A stretch of 64,000 nt of DNA from Struthio camelus (taxonomy: Eukaryota > Chordata > Aves > Struthioniformes > Struthionidae). The notes below the pieces were generated by a model, which had not been told where the DNA came from, did not search any database, and worked only from the letters and a program-made list of their open reading frames with translations. The stretch is from NCBI RefSeq assembly GCF_040807025.1, contig NC_090946.1, forward strand, positions 4,072,001 to 4,136,000, given 5' to 3'. Below are positions 1 to 11,830 of the stretch, in pieces. The first letter of the stretch is position 1, and the number at the start of each line of letters is the position of its first letter. The position numbers were made by a program, and so were the translations under genes.

Positions 1-3000
1 CACAGCAGCCCAGAGCGGAGGCACAGGAATAGGGCATGTCTGCTCTGTGCTTTTCCGGCCTCCGGCAGCTTTGATTCAGGCCCTTCCTGCAGCCGGGGGT
101 TGCATCTCCCTTTGCCCTTAGCAGCCCTTCATGAGTTGTTCTCCAAGACTTCAGGGAGTCCAGATGAACTCTTGGCACCCTGATGTCCTGGGAAAGGAGG
201 GTGGTTACCCAACAACACCGCAGCAGAGCTGCTGGCACTTGCTCCTTCATTCAGGCCCCAGCAGCTGTCTGCCTGCATGTTTGGTCCCAGTGCAGGTTGT
301 GGAGAGGCTGCTGGGGGTTGTCCTGGGAGAGCTTTGCACTGGCACAGTTTCCCCAGGACTGGCTGCTCCCAGCTGCCTTGCCCCTGCTGCTGGGGATGGG
401 GCCATAGCTGCATCCAGGTTCACTTCCTGCAAGGGCCCAGAAAGGGCCACTTTCTAAATGGAGCCAACAGCCACCCCAAAATAGCCCCCCCCCCCCCCAC
501 GTGGTATGTCATCAGGGTAGGATTTCTGCCGGCTTCCAGTAAGGCATTAAGCTAATGCATGAAATATAATTTCAGGCCATAGTCCCTGGTTGGATATGTG
601 TGTGGGGAGTTAGGCAGGAGGAGTGAGAGTGGAAAATCCCTTCTGCTAGTGGCAGCAGTTTCTTTTTTTTTCTCTCTCTTGCTGGCAAAGGCTTTTCAAA
701 ACAAGAGGGGGAGAGGAGGAGGAACATGAGTAACTGGGACCCTCAAGGCTGTGCACAGTTGCATTTCCAGAGTGCTGTGCCCCTTTCCTCACGCTGTAGA
801 GTGGAGGCCTGGCCAGGCTGTCCTGAGCACGCTCTGTGCCACTGCCTGTCCTCCTCCCTGCCCAGGTCAGTGGACTGGATCCTTCTTTGAGAAGAAAACC
901 TCAGCCCAGGAGTTGGAGACCTCATAGCACCATGGCTCTTCCACGGTGAAGCCCTTGTAGCCCAGCAGGTTTCCATTCCTCTGCAGGAGGCACAAAACAA
1001 GGCTGCTCCCCCAGCTGGCAAGGCCTGAGCTCACTCAGCCCACGGCAATACCCGAGGGGCTGGCCGAAACACTCTGAGCCTCCTGAAGTGATTCCTAGCC
1101 CTGACTACAGCCCACCCTTCTCCCCGCAAGCCTTGGTGGAGGGAGCAGGGTCTGGGCTCTGCCTCAGGCACGGCTGGCTAATGAAGCGAGGAGGAGGAGG
1201 ACGGAGGCGGGGGCCCGTTCAGTTGGCAGATATCTGGCAGCGTGGCCTTGCTGCCTTTCTTCACCCTTGCCACCTGATACGAGCGCTGACCATGGGCTCG
1301 TGCCCAGGCATGGGCAAGGGGAGCTGGTTCCCACGTGGGCAGAGCTGGCCACTCTCCAGCACTGTACCCTCCAGTTATAAATACGCAAGGAAAAATCAAT
1401 ACCTGGCTACAAAAAAGACAGCCGTGAGTCTCTTTTTATAGAAAGCTGTCCCATTTGCATCCTTCCTCCGCCCTAACCCAGAGAGACTGACCTCTGGCTA
1501 AATTAGCCGTGTCGTCCCGAGGGAAAAGTGCTTTAAAAAGCAGCAGCCAAAGACAGGGAGCTGAGGTTGGCTGCGCTGGAATATTCCACCATAGCCCACC
1601 TCGGCCTTTGCCGCCGCTGCCTCCAGACCCGCTCCCGCATTCTTCCATCCCTACAGGCAAGGCCAGGCTGATCCCAGGCAACTTTGTCCCCTGCCAGGAG
1701 TGGGGCAACCCCAGGTGGGTTGAGGGAGGGCTGCCGTACTCCCCTTTGCTGCCATCCAAGCCCAGCCCTGCGGAGAGCACCAGCATCGGGCACTGGATGG
1801 AGCATCCCCTCAGGGAGGGGGGTCCCTGCAAGGTCTCTGGGCCATGGGGACAGTCTGGAGAAAGAGAGGCGCTGTCCCCTACCGTCCCTCTGCAGAAAGC
1901 CCTCAGCCCACTCATGCCCTCTAGATTACGCAGGCAGAAAAACGGGGGAGCAGCGCGTGCTGGCATATCTAGGTCACAGATGTGAGCAGCTACATGAGCT
2001 TCCTCATTAGCTGCCTCTGTCTCTGCATTGCACCTACGCGGGGCTGGGGTGGCGGCGTGCAAATTAGCCTCCAAGCGCTGTAGCTGAGCCCTGTCTCCGC
2101 ACAGAGCAGGGGACATGCTGCTCGGTTTGCAACCTGACAGGGATGACATGGCCCCCCCTCTGCAGAGAGGTTCCAGGCCCTCACCCTGGCCTTTGAACAC
2201 CTCTCGAAAAGGGCTTGGAGTTTGTTGTTGACCATGAATGAAACCTGCCCTGATGACGAGGGGATTTATAAACCCCTGAGTGGGAAGGAAAAACAGATGG
2301 GCCCATTATCACAATGAGATTGGAGCAAGCCTAAACATGGGGAGCTAATGCTACACCAGTGTGGTAAGGGAGGGAAAACACACAGAGAATGGATGGAGGG
2401 CATTGGGGGGGGGGGGTCATATGGGCACACACTTAGTGCAGGCTCTGGTATCCTCAAATTGTCCTTGGTTTTGGGGCTTCCTTGCATATTGCAACTGTCC
2501 CCACATAGGCCAGAGCAATCAGCAGCTGTATGTGAATGTTTGGTGTCTGTCTGTGGCACTGGCTAGCTGTGTAGCCTTTCCCAAACCCAGCATGTCTGGC
2601 AGCCACAGGACAGGGAATTCCTCACTCTAAATTTCACTTCTGCACAGACTGTCAGTAAACCTTCCCTAAAGAGTTTTCCCCTCTGCTGTTGCTGGTGGTG
2701 CATAAAAGGGATGGCAGAGAGCCAGCTGCCCTTTCTTGCTAGCCCACGTGTGCACCAAGCATCTCACCTGGTACAGATGAGTGCTGGGGTGGAGTCCCAC
2801 TGATGAGAGAGCATTCAGTGTGCTCCTCTTGCTCCTCTTTGGGGGTGGGTGTAATTTTTTTTTTTTTTTGCTCTTGTTTGCTGATGCCTTTTGTGGCCAA
2901 ACACCAAATCATGGCATAGGGCTGCTGTGCTGCCTGGAGCCCTATTGCAATGTTACCTCTACAGGTAGGTTGTGGCCCTGCCATCAGGAGAGTGCTTTTC

Positions 3001-6000
3001 TGACTTGAGGAGAGGACTCGTTGAGTGCGTGTGGCCCTGGGACTCATCTCTGGTACCCCAGGCCAGCCTCCAGCTGGGAGGTGCATGCAGCCAGCTTACA
3101 GAAAGAGTGATGTTCCCAGCTCTGGCTTCCCAGGGGGCTGGGAGAGAGCGGTGGGGTAGGAGGCAAAGAAATGTGATCACATTACTGGTAGATAAGATCT
3201 GGAGTGAGACTGGCAGCAGGAGTGCTGAGAATGAGTCAGTGTCACTGGTAATGGGGCCGGTGACCAGGCAAAAACTGTTCCAAGGAGACTGTTACAGCTC
3301 TGGTTCCTGTGCAGTGCTGTGGGCCACATCAGTGGAGCGATCGCAGGAGGGGCTGACCCTTCTCTCTCCCCAGCCTGGTTCCCCGTTGCTGCACAGCTCC
3401 TCGGTAGGCAGCACAGGGAGGGTGTCCTGGGATGCACGTGTCCTCGGTGTGCCTGTGCCCCTGTGTCATATGGGATGAGGTGTGTAGCAAGGCTGTCCCC
3501 CTGCGATGCAGCAGCTAGACTAGAAGCCCTCACAGCACCTTGCGGTATCACCTTGTGCCTGTGCTGGGTCCCAGGCTGACAGCAGCAAGCTATGCTGTTG
3601 AAAAGACCTTGGCAAACATTAGTACCTGGTTATTAAGGTAGAGGCCAGGAGGGCTTGTGCTGTGCTCCACATTTTTGTGAACGGCTGTCGCAACAGGATA
3701 TTCAGGTGACGAGTCAGCAAGCTAGAGTTCTAGCAAGCTAGAACTGTGCAGAGCTGGGTGTATAACTGGTGTCACTGTGAGCAGCTGAGGGTGGTGGTTT
3801 TTGGATGAGTAATTACATAAGCCTAATTTTGAAAATCAGGCTCTTAATGTCTTGCCAGGCTCATTTGCAGGACAGCCCAGTCACAGCCTGAGTTGCTGTG
3901 CTGATATCCAGACAGCTGGCAGCCCTGCTGTCGTCCCTATTGGCCCCTGGGGATGCGGCCACCAGAGATGGATAAGGCACAACTGCCTGCCCCTCTGCCT
4001 GGAAAGAGAGGATTTTACTTCCTGCTGCCATGCATAGTGGGGAAGAGGTGCCCAAAAGACCACCCAGGCAGCTGGCAGGGGATGAGCTTGACAGGCAGAA
4101 GGGGATGGAGGGCATTGAAGTCCTTGTGGGTACAGGGGATGGCTCTGGGACATGTGGGCGGAGGAAAGCAGAAGGCTTGGGAAAGCACCTTTTTGTGCCC
4201 ACTCTGCGCTTATTTTTGTGGGTGTCTTTGGTATCTTGGTGGTAATGGGGTGAAGGGAAAGAATTCAGAAAAGAGACTTGAGCCTTTCTGTGCTTGAGTG
4301 AACTTCTACCGTGCTTGAATGCCCAGCCAGTCATGCATGGGCTTTCCTAGGGTCTTCTGAAATACTTATGACCTTATTTTTAAGGCAGTTCCCTGCCAGT
4401 GAGAGGTTGGGGGTTGGCACCCTCTGTCTCTGTGCTGCACTTATCCAAGCTACTCCACTGGTGTTGCAGCCCTGCCTTCCCGGAGCAATCATCAATTGGG
4501 CAGAGGCAGGGTACTTTTGACTGTCAATATGAAGGCCGAGCATGGCTGTGGCTGGTGGCACAAAAGCTGGGCTGTGGCTCTCAGTGACATTGTTTCCCGC
4601 AAGTTAGCAGGCCTTTCTGGTCCCTGTAAACATCGCCCCCATCACACGGAGCTGTCCTGCTTGGAAGGAGGTGGAGTGAGGGCATGCAAGAAAAGCACAT
4701 CTCATCCACTTGGCCCCAGATCCCTGGGCTGAGGTTTCAGGGGTGAGTGTGGGGGGGTGGGTCTTACTATGCAGGCACCTGTTGCTGTGTGCTGGCTTCC
4801 TCCAGATGAGGCTGCGTTGGCCTCAGCCAGGCCTGGCTGGTCAGTTGGCAGCCCCTGAACAAGAGGCAACATTTGACCTTCCTGGTGTGTGGAAGGACAC
4901 GGTGAGCCCAGTGGAGAGCTCTGGAAGGAGTGAGCAACTAGGGGGCTGCCTGCTGCTCTACCTCTTAGTCTCTGTCAGGACAGTGGCCCTGAACTAAGGC
5001 CTTGTTCCTTGCAGAGTTCCTCGGAGCAGCGTCTGCTCCAGAAGCATCCAGGCTCCCTTGTCAAGCAGGTGCCTCCTTACCAAGCAGGCAGCACTGGCCA
5101 CCTGGCAGGGCTGAAGGGGCTGCTTTGGGAGGAGTAGGTGGAAACAGCCTCAATGGCACCCTCTTTTTATGGAGAGCATCATCCCTGAATACGTGCCTCT
5201 GGCTGGACAAGAGCCAGCAGGAAATGTGGGCTGGTGGGCACCTAGCCACAGTGCTGGGCAATTCCTAGTCCTGCAGGCAAGGCACTGACTCTTCATGGCT
5301 GGGACAGAAAGGAGGAAATCACAGCCTTGTGAAGGCAGGTCTCTGCTGTGCTGGTGACACCAAACCAGGATGGGAAGTGTTACCCTGATCCTGTGTGGAG
5401 GATTTTCCTCCAGCAAGCAACTGGGAGTCTGTAGACCAAATCCTCAGTGGTGTAAATCAGTCTTGCTGTAGTTGGCAGGTTTCATGTGACTGACATCTGT
5501 GAGTTAGGTGTGGTTGGAGTCTTGCATACATGGGGCTCGCTCCCCTGGCTCCCTTGCCACTCTCTAGGGGCCAGAGGAAAAGGGTAGTCCCAGCTGGCCT
5601 GGCTGCAGAGCTCTTCTCTCTTCTAGCTCTGCCACCCAAAGCCTTTGCCTGGCTCTGCATTTGCTACTGCAGGCCTGAACTTGAATTAAAGCTGGTGTTA
5701 TGCAGGCGCAAAAGAAAGGGCGCTCAAGGAAGGAGGCTGTGCCCCTGGCAAATCTCCCATTGCCCTGATGTACTGGGACAAGATGTGCTGATGATTGCTC
5801 TGCCCCTACAGGATTGCCAGGACAAGCCGGAGAGCAGCCAGTCCAGGGACAGCCCATGGCATGGTAACAATGCTGATATAATATATCTTCTTGGCTTGTT
5901 TAAACGTCTGTTTGTTTGTGTGGGTTCATCTCAACAGCAGCCGTGGCAGTTTGGCACCCAGTATGGTAGATGGCAACACATGCAGCTTCTTCAAGCACAG

Positions 6001-9000
6001 CTCCAAGATGTAGCTGCCTACACAGCTAACTGAACAGTTACTGAACAGTAACTGACAGTCCCAGTGAGTCGGCTCCTAGCTGGCTCTCACACTTAATGTC
6101 ATCTTTCCCCTCCCCGCTACAGGCCCTGTTAATCCGTGGTGGCCCGAGGATATCTCACACTAGGCAGAGCAAAGCTGAAGAGTGATGGTGGCATGTTCCA
6201 CCTCCTGCCTTGTCAGTGGTGCGTCTTCCTTCTGCTGAGCATCAGCTGCCTTACAATATCCCACGGTGTTTTCCATAGCATTGTCTGCTGTTATTCCTGG
6301 ATTGGTTGCATGGGTCCTAGTGCAGCTGCAGGTCCGTGTGGGAGGAAAGCTGAAGGTGCTCTGTGGCTGGATCTGTATAGCACCAAGACGGCCAGAGCAA
6401 ATTATTCATCTCTTGCTTGGCAGCATGAACAGAGCAATCCTGCAAAGTGGTTACTCTTGTCCCTGCTGTTCAGGACTCCCCTGAGCATTCAATGTGTGTG
6501 TATGTGTGCTTACACGGGTCTGCTGAGAACAAGTGTGCCTGGCAAGGATCCCATTTGGGCACTTGCTCACTGAACTGCTAAGATTTGCAGGTCCTCATTA
6601 ACCCTCTGGGGTGACTTCAAGTCCAAGCGGCATCTCTAACAGTGGTTTTGATAATGGTGCAGTGCTCATTGCCCCTGGGGCCCTCTCTTAATTTGCAGGT
6701 TTCTCTGTTTTTTAGGTCCTTGCTGGCAGTGCAGCACTGCCAGTTCTGGGGGTTATGATAGGAGGCAGCCTGGTCTCGTCCAAGGTGACAGAAGAGGCCA
6801 GGGCAGAGCTGGGAACAGGTTCCCCAGACTTAGAGCTTTGCCTGTTAGATGTCATATCCATCAAACCCCAGCACAGAGACCCTCTGTTCAGCCTTACACA
6901 GTGGAACATATCTTGGTTTGTGAGCTCTGCTTTGCTGCCAAGTTGTTTTCCCCCCCTCCTTTTTATCTCTCTCCTTCAGAGATTTGTTTATGGCCATCAG
7001 GATTTGACAGACTCTTGGCACCCTTCCCACCCTCAGCAAATTACATGATAGCAGAAACTCCCGCCGTCTCCCTGCTTCCCTTTGCTCTGCCACCAAGATT
7101 TGAGACCTGTTGGGAGGGCTGCATTTGCAGGGAAACCAAGTTGGAGACTTCTGGAGCCAGAAAAGACCTGGCACAGGGATGAAAGCAGCAGAAGCCAAAA
7201 GGCTCAGATGGTTTTAAATGTCAGAGAGGTGTAAATGTGTCTCAGAGACAGTATGTCCAGGAGCTATGGTATTTTACAGACAGTCTGATCTCCAGAGCCA
7301 GCATCCCCTTGGCTTTTCTCTCTCTTGGAGCTGTGACTTTGCCCTGTCACTGTCCCAGGGCCTGCTGTTGCATGGCAGTGCTGTGATTTGCATGTGGCAT
7401 ACCCACTGCTCCTCAGTTGCCAGGTCTGGGAGGTGGGGATGTTGCTGGTTTCCCTATCCATCTCTTGTGAAAAGGAGAGTGTGATGAAGGGCAAACAGGC
7501 TGGAGGTAGAATTCTTGATGAGCTAAAGTGCTAAGTCCATCTCCTCTCCCGCTGCTTGTGTGACCTTTTCATTAAAAAAAGATCAATCCTGACACTTAGA
7601 GGCAGAGGGGAGCGAGGGTGGTGGTCTTACTTTTGCTGCTGTCTTTGCCTGTTCTCCTCACATGCACCTTCCCCCCCCCCCGCCCAAATCAGAGTTTTGA
7701 GTCTCCAAGAGTCAGTAAGTTCTCTGTGCCAGCCATCTGTCCCATTTCCCTTAGCAACCACTGGTCCTTTTCCTCTTGTTCATTAGGTATCTAAAGCAGA
7801 TCCTGACCGTCAGACCCTCTCTCATTTTCCTTCGTTCTCTTGTGTCTGGCTCTCTGGATCCCTTCCGTTTGTCAGTATTGCACAGTTTCTTTACCTAGAA
7901 ACCCAACACTCTCCCGCGCAGGGAACATCCGTGTTTATGTTTTGATGGGCTCTGTGTTTGCTCACATTCTGGGCAGGTTCTGGTTGCTGTTCCTGCCTGC
8001 CTGGGTACCAGGTGATTTCTGAGTTGCTGAGTATTTCCTTATAGCCTGTTCTTTTCCAGTTCCCTCTCCCTTGGCCTCATCTTGATCCAATTGCTGCCTC
8101 CTCAGGCTGTGTCTTGTTTTCCAGTATGCACAGGTCTGGTAATATGAATTGGCACTACTCATGTCTCTGCAGCACAGCTGGGCTCTGACCCATTTGGCTG
8201 TCTGCTGCTGCAGTAGGGTATAAATTTAAATAATAATTCTTGGGAAGCGGCTTTGGAAGGTAAGGACCGGAAAGGTGGAACTGGAGCTGTGCGTATGTGT
8301 TAATTTGATGGCTGCTGTTTTGGCTAATGGTGTAGGTACAGAACTGGTGACTTCCAGAACAAAACAGCTTGATCTACAGCAACTGAAGTGAACAGGGTAC
8401 AGCTAGAGGCTCTGTGTGGTCACAGTCTCATCCTCTCAACACGGAGGTGGCCAGCAACTTGCACACCTATCATCTCTGCCCCTGCTCTGAGCAGAGCTGA
8501 TACAGCTGAGCACTTGGATTTTCAGCGTTGTCTGTTCAGACTCACCCTGCCTCATGCTGTATCTGCTTCCTGGCACGAGGCAAAGAACTGGCAGAGGAAT
8601 CCTGCATCCTTTGAGATGCAGCACATCAGCCTTGACAGCCTTGTTGCTTCACCTTCCCTGCAGGAGGCTTGCTGCTTATGGCTCTTTGCATCATTTCCCA
8701 ATGCCATGGTTGCACCCAAAGGTGCATGAGGAAGCAACACCTTGGGTTTTGTTGCTCCTCTCCCAGCAGAAATGGGTTCTGGCCAGTGAGGGCATCTCCT
8801 AGAGGCCACCTGGACACAAATATCTCAGCTGGGCTGCTTCAAGCCTTGGGGACAAGAATAAGGCTATTGGCACACTGTAATACCAAACACTGCTTTGCAT
8901 CTCTCACTGCTGCATAACAGGGCTTTGCCAGAGAGGTCTGGGGGACAGACCCACCAGGTCTCTCATGTCTTAGAAGAACCGAGATCATTTTGGAGACTCA

Positions 9001-11495
9001 AGGCACAGTGGTGATCTGTCTCTGTTGCTGCTGTAAGTCCCCAATAACCTGCATTTCTGAGGGAGGGCGGATGTGATATCATTTTGTTGCTCATAGGCTT
9101 GTACAAAAGGGAACTGCTATCTGCAATAGAAAACTGGGAACTTTTTTGTAGGATAATTATTCCAGGATACCAGTCTTCATAGAAACCTCTACTTTGTCCC
9201 TAGCTTCCTCTCCCTTCTGCTTGAGTGGATGTGATCCCAACGCCTCTGTGCGCAGCTATGTGGAGGATCTGTGCTAAAACCAATAATGTTGAGAGAATTA
9301 GGATTTTAATGGGAAGCATGTTCTCCAGTCAAGAGCAGAGACTCCCTCTCTGTCAGTTCAGAGCTGGACTAAAGCCAAGTGTATTTAGAAAGGTCTTTGA
9401 GGTCCTAGAGAACTGAGGGATTGTTCTGCAGCCTGGTGTGAACAGTGTGGGAAAGGAGCCAGAAAGAGCCAGAGAGGAGGAATCCTTTATTTGAAACCTT
9501 TTGGTTCAGCACACCTGCCTAAGCCCTGTTAAGAATCACCTCCAGAAATAAGCACAGTAAACCCTGCTCAGGTTCCAAAGCAAACATAAATGGTAGTGCA
9601 ATTGGCCTAATAAAATTATCCAAGTGTCCTGGCTCCAGCTGCTGCTTTTAAATTGCGTCTGACTGATGGCTAGAGACACGGTAAATGGGGAGGAGTGGCA
9701 TCCTCTGCACAGTGTCTGCATCCTCTGTGCAGCCTCTGAATCGGACAGTGGTGTTTGCTGCCCTCCTTGCTTCCTAGGGAGTCTGGGAGGCAGCAGGTGC
9801 TGCTTGGTGAGAAAGAGTCAAATGCTGAGCTAGCCTAAGACCATTTCTCTCTTCATTTCCCCTCCATCGGGGGAACATCAGTTCAGATGGGAAGTGTCCC
9901 CATGGCCTGTGTACATGGTGGAAAAAACAAAGCTGGCTCTTGGGCCCACCTAAGATGCTTCTGTGTTCCTCAGACCAAGTGCTGACAGGCACAACATAGC
10001 TGAACTGTAAACTTTCCTACCCTGCTACAGTGATTCCCATAGCAGGAGGTTAACAAGCCACTAGGAATTGGGAAACAGCTCATTCTCTGTCATCCCATGA
10101 GGTAATTTTTCATGATTTGATAACTTGGCTAGTGTTTTTCTGCATGGAAGCTGTATTAGTGCAACCTGAACGAGTCCTGCAGAGTCCTGGGAAAAGGCCA
10201 GCTCTCCTGTTTGTGGGGGTGAATTCATCCCACGTTCCTAAAGCTCTTGCTAAATATCCTGATTCATTTCTGGGCTAGAGCTCTTCTTCCAAAGGAGGTT
10301 TTGCAATGAGGATAGAGCCAAGGGCATTTGAAAGGTAGGTGGTGAGGAGAAATAAGAGAGCACGCAGGAATTCAAGGAGGTCGAGCAGATGAAGAAAATT
10401 ATATGTTATCACACCTGAATTGGGCAGTGTTGTAATGAAGGTGCAGCCTCTGCTGGATTGCCAGCGCTGTAAACAAAAAATCATGAGTCAGGTCCCCAGA
10501 ATCATGAGCTTGTGGGCTTGCAATTGTTGTCTTGCCTCTGAGCCTCTAGGAATCATTTGCTGAGATCAAGAGGTTTGTTCAAGGTCCAAGAGGAACTGTG
10601 AAACGGAGGTAGGAGCTGATGGCAGAGGTACTAAAGCTTGGAGCACTGCTTTAACCACTCACCTCACTTGTGTCTAATGAAGAAAGGCCACCTGTTGCTA
10701 ATGGGTAGGAAAAAGGCCCTGAGCACTGCTAACCAAACTTTTCAATACAGTCCTTTCACTGCTGCAAAGTAATTTAACGTTCACCCTCAGTGGAGATGAT
10801 TATTTACCAGCAAGAAATTTGGGGGCTGAAGAGCTACATTTTTGCATAATGCTAGATAAGGTTCATGGGAGGGAGTGCTGGAGGGATTTAGAGCAAGTCT
10901 TTGAGGCTTGGCTTCCATAGTTAGATCTGGCACAAAGTTAGAAAAGCAGCGGAAGGATGAGTTTGTGCTTGGAATAATTAGCAGCAAGGGCTGTGCTGAA
11001 TTACCAAATGCAACCTGAGGGGGAAATTGGCCTTGACAAAACGCCTAGAAAAAGTAAAATAAACACATGTACACATGTATATATTTACTATATGCCGAAA
11101 GTGAACCCGCAACATCGTAAAGGCATGTGCTGCCCTGGCTCATGGTGTCAGAGACTGCTTGCAGAAGGTGGGGATCCTTGCAAAGCAGTGCCCAAGAGAA
11201 AGCAACTCTGTGACTAGAAAGGCGGTCTCACCTAACAAGGGAGAGCCGGGAAACCTCAGGGCTGGATCTGCTTACAAGATGGGCAACCCACTAGTGCATG
11301 TATCTATGATAGCGCAAAAGGGAAGAGCTGTGGCCCAGACAAGGAGCTGCCAAGCTGGTTGGGAATATGCCATCTCACAAGCAATGTGAAATAACAAGCA
11401 TGCACCAGGTAGATGTAGGGTTCAAGTGGGTAATGGGGTGGCGATCTTTGTCTTGCCTAGTGGCAAAGAATAGTGGCAGAGCAGCTCTCTCATAA
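1..11495. other. Upstream intergenic sequence without a recognisable gene
   Basis: I see no exon, RNA gene or full mobile element here. Long open frames on both strands (for example about 254 codons on the - strand at 1436-2200) coincide with GC-rich, stop-poor DNA. They have low-complexity or patternless translations. Simple tracts include C14 at 485-498, G12 at 2405-2416, T15 at 2855-2869 and a C-run near 7671-7681. Some regulatory DNA is likely (see the 1,453-2,069 finding). In mammals the neighbour upstream of DAGLA is SYT7, but no SYT7 exon is recognisable. Confidence 0.6.
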
Positions 11496-11830
11496 GAATC
11501 TGATCAATGTGTGTAAGTATCTAAAGGAAAGATATCAAGAGGATGGGGGCCAGGCTCTTCTCCATGGTGCCCAGTGATAGGACAAGAGGCAACGGGCACA
11601 AACTGAAGCACAGGAAGCTCCATCTGAACATGAAGAAAAGCTGCTTTCCTGAGAGGGTGACTGAGCACTGGACCAGGTTGCCCAGAGAGGCTGTGGAGTC
11701 TCCTTCCTTGGTGATATTCAGATGCCATCTGGACACAGTCCTGGGCAAGGTGCTCTAGGTGACCCTGCTTGAGCAGGGGAGTTGGACTAGGTGATCTGCA
11801 GAGGTCCCTTCCAACCTCAACGATTCTGTG
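11496..11830 (+). mobile_element. CR1 LINE, 3'-terminal fragment
   Basis: Severely 5'-truncated CR1 non-LTR retrotransposon. The retained frame (11543-11758) has the CR1 ORF2 C-terminus, with the landmarks [27 protein letters not shown] and ESPS. It is followed by the typical CR1 3' UTR: gcttgagcagggg, then ggtcccttccaacctcaa, and one terminal attctgtg octamer. This is the sense orientation relative to DAGLA, upstream of the gene. It is non-functional because nearly all of the element is missing. Confidence 0.93.

Noticed and set aside
1436..2200. 254-codon - strand open frame, the longest in the window
   Set aside because: It lies in GC-rich DNA where the + strand is also open for 158 codons. 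The translation shows no domain or family resemblance and no splice context, so it is probably chance.
2972..3478. 168-codon + strand open frame
   Set aside because: Its translation is patternless, with many Ser, Gly, Leu and Trp residues and no recognisable motif; an overlapping - strand frame is also open.
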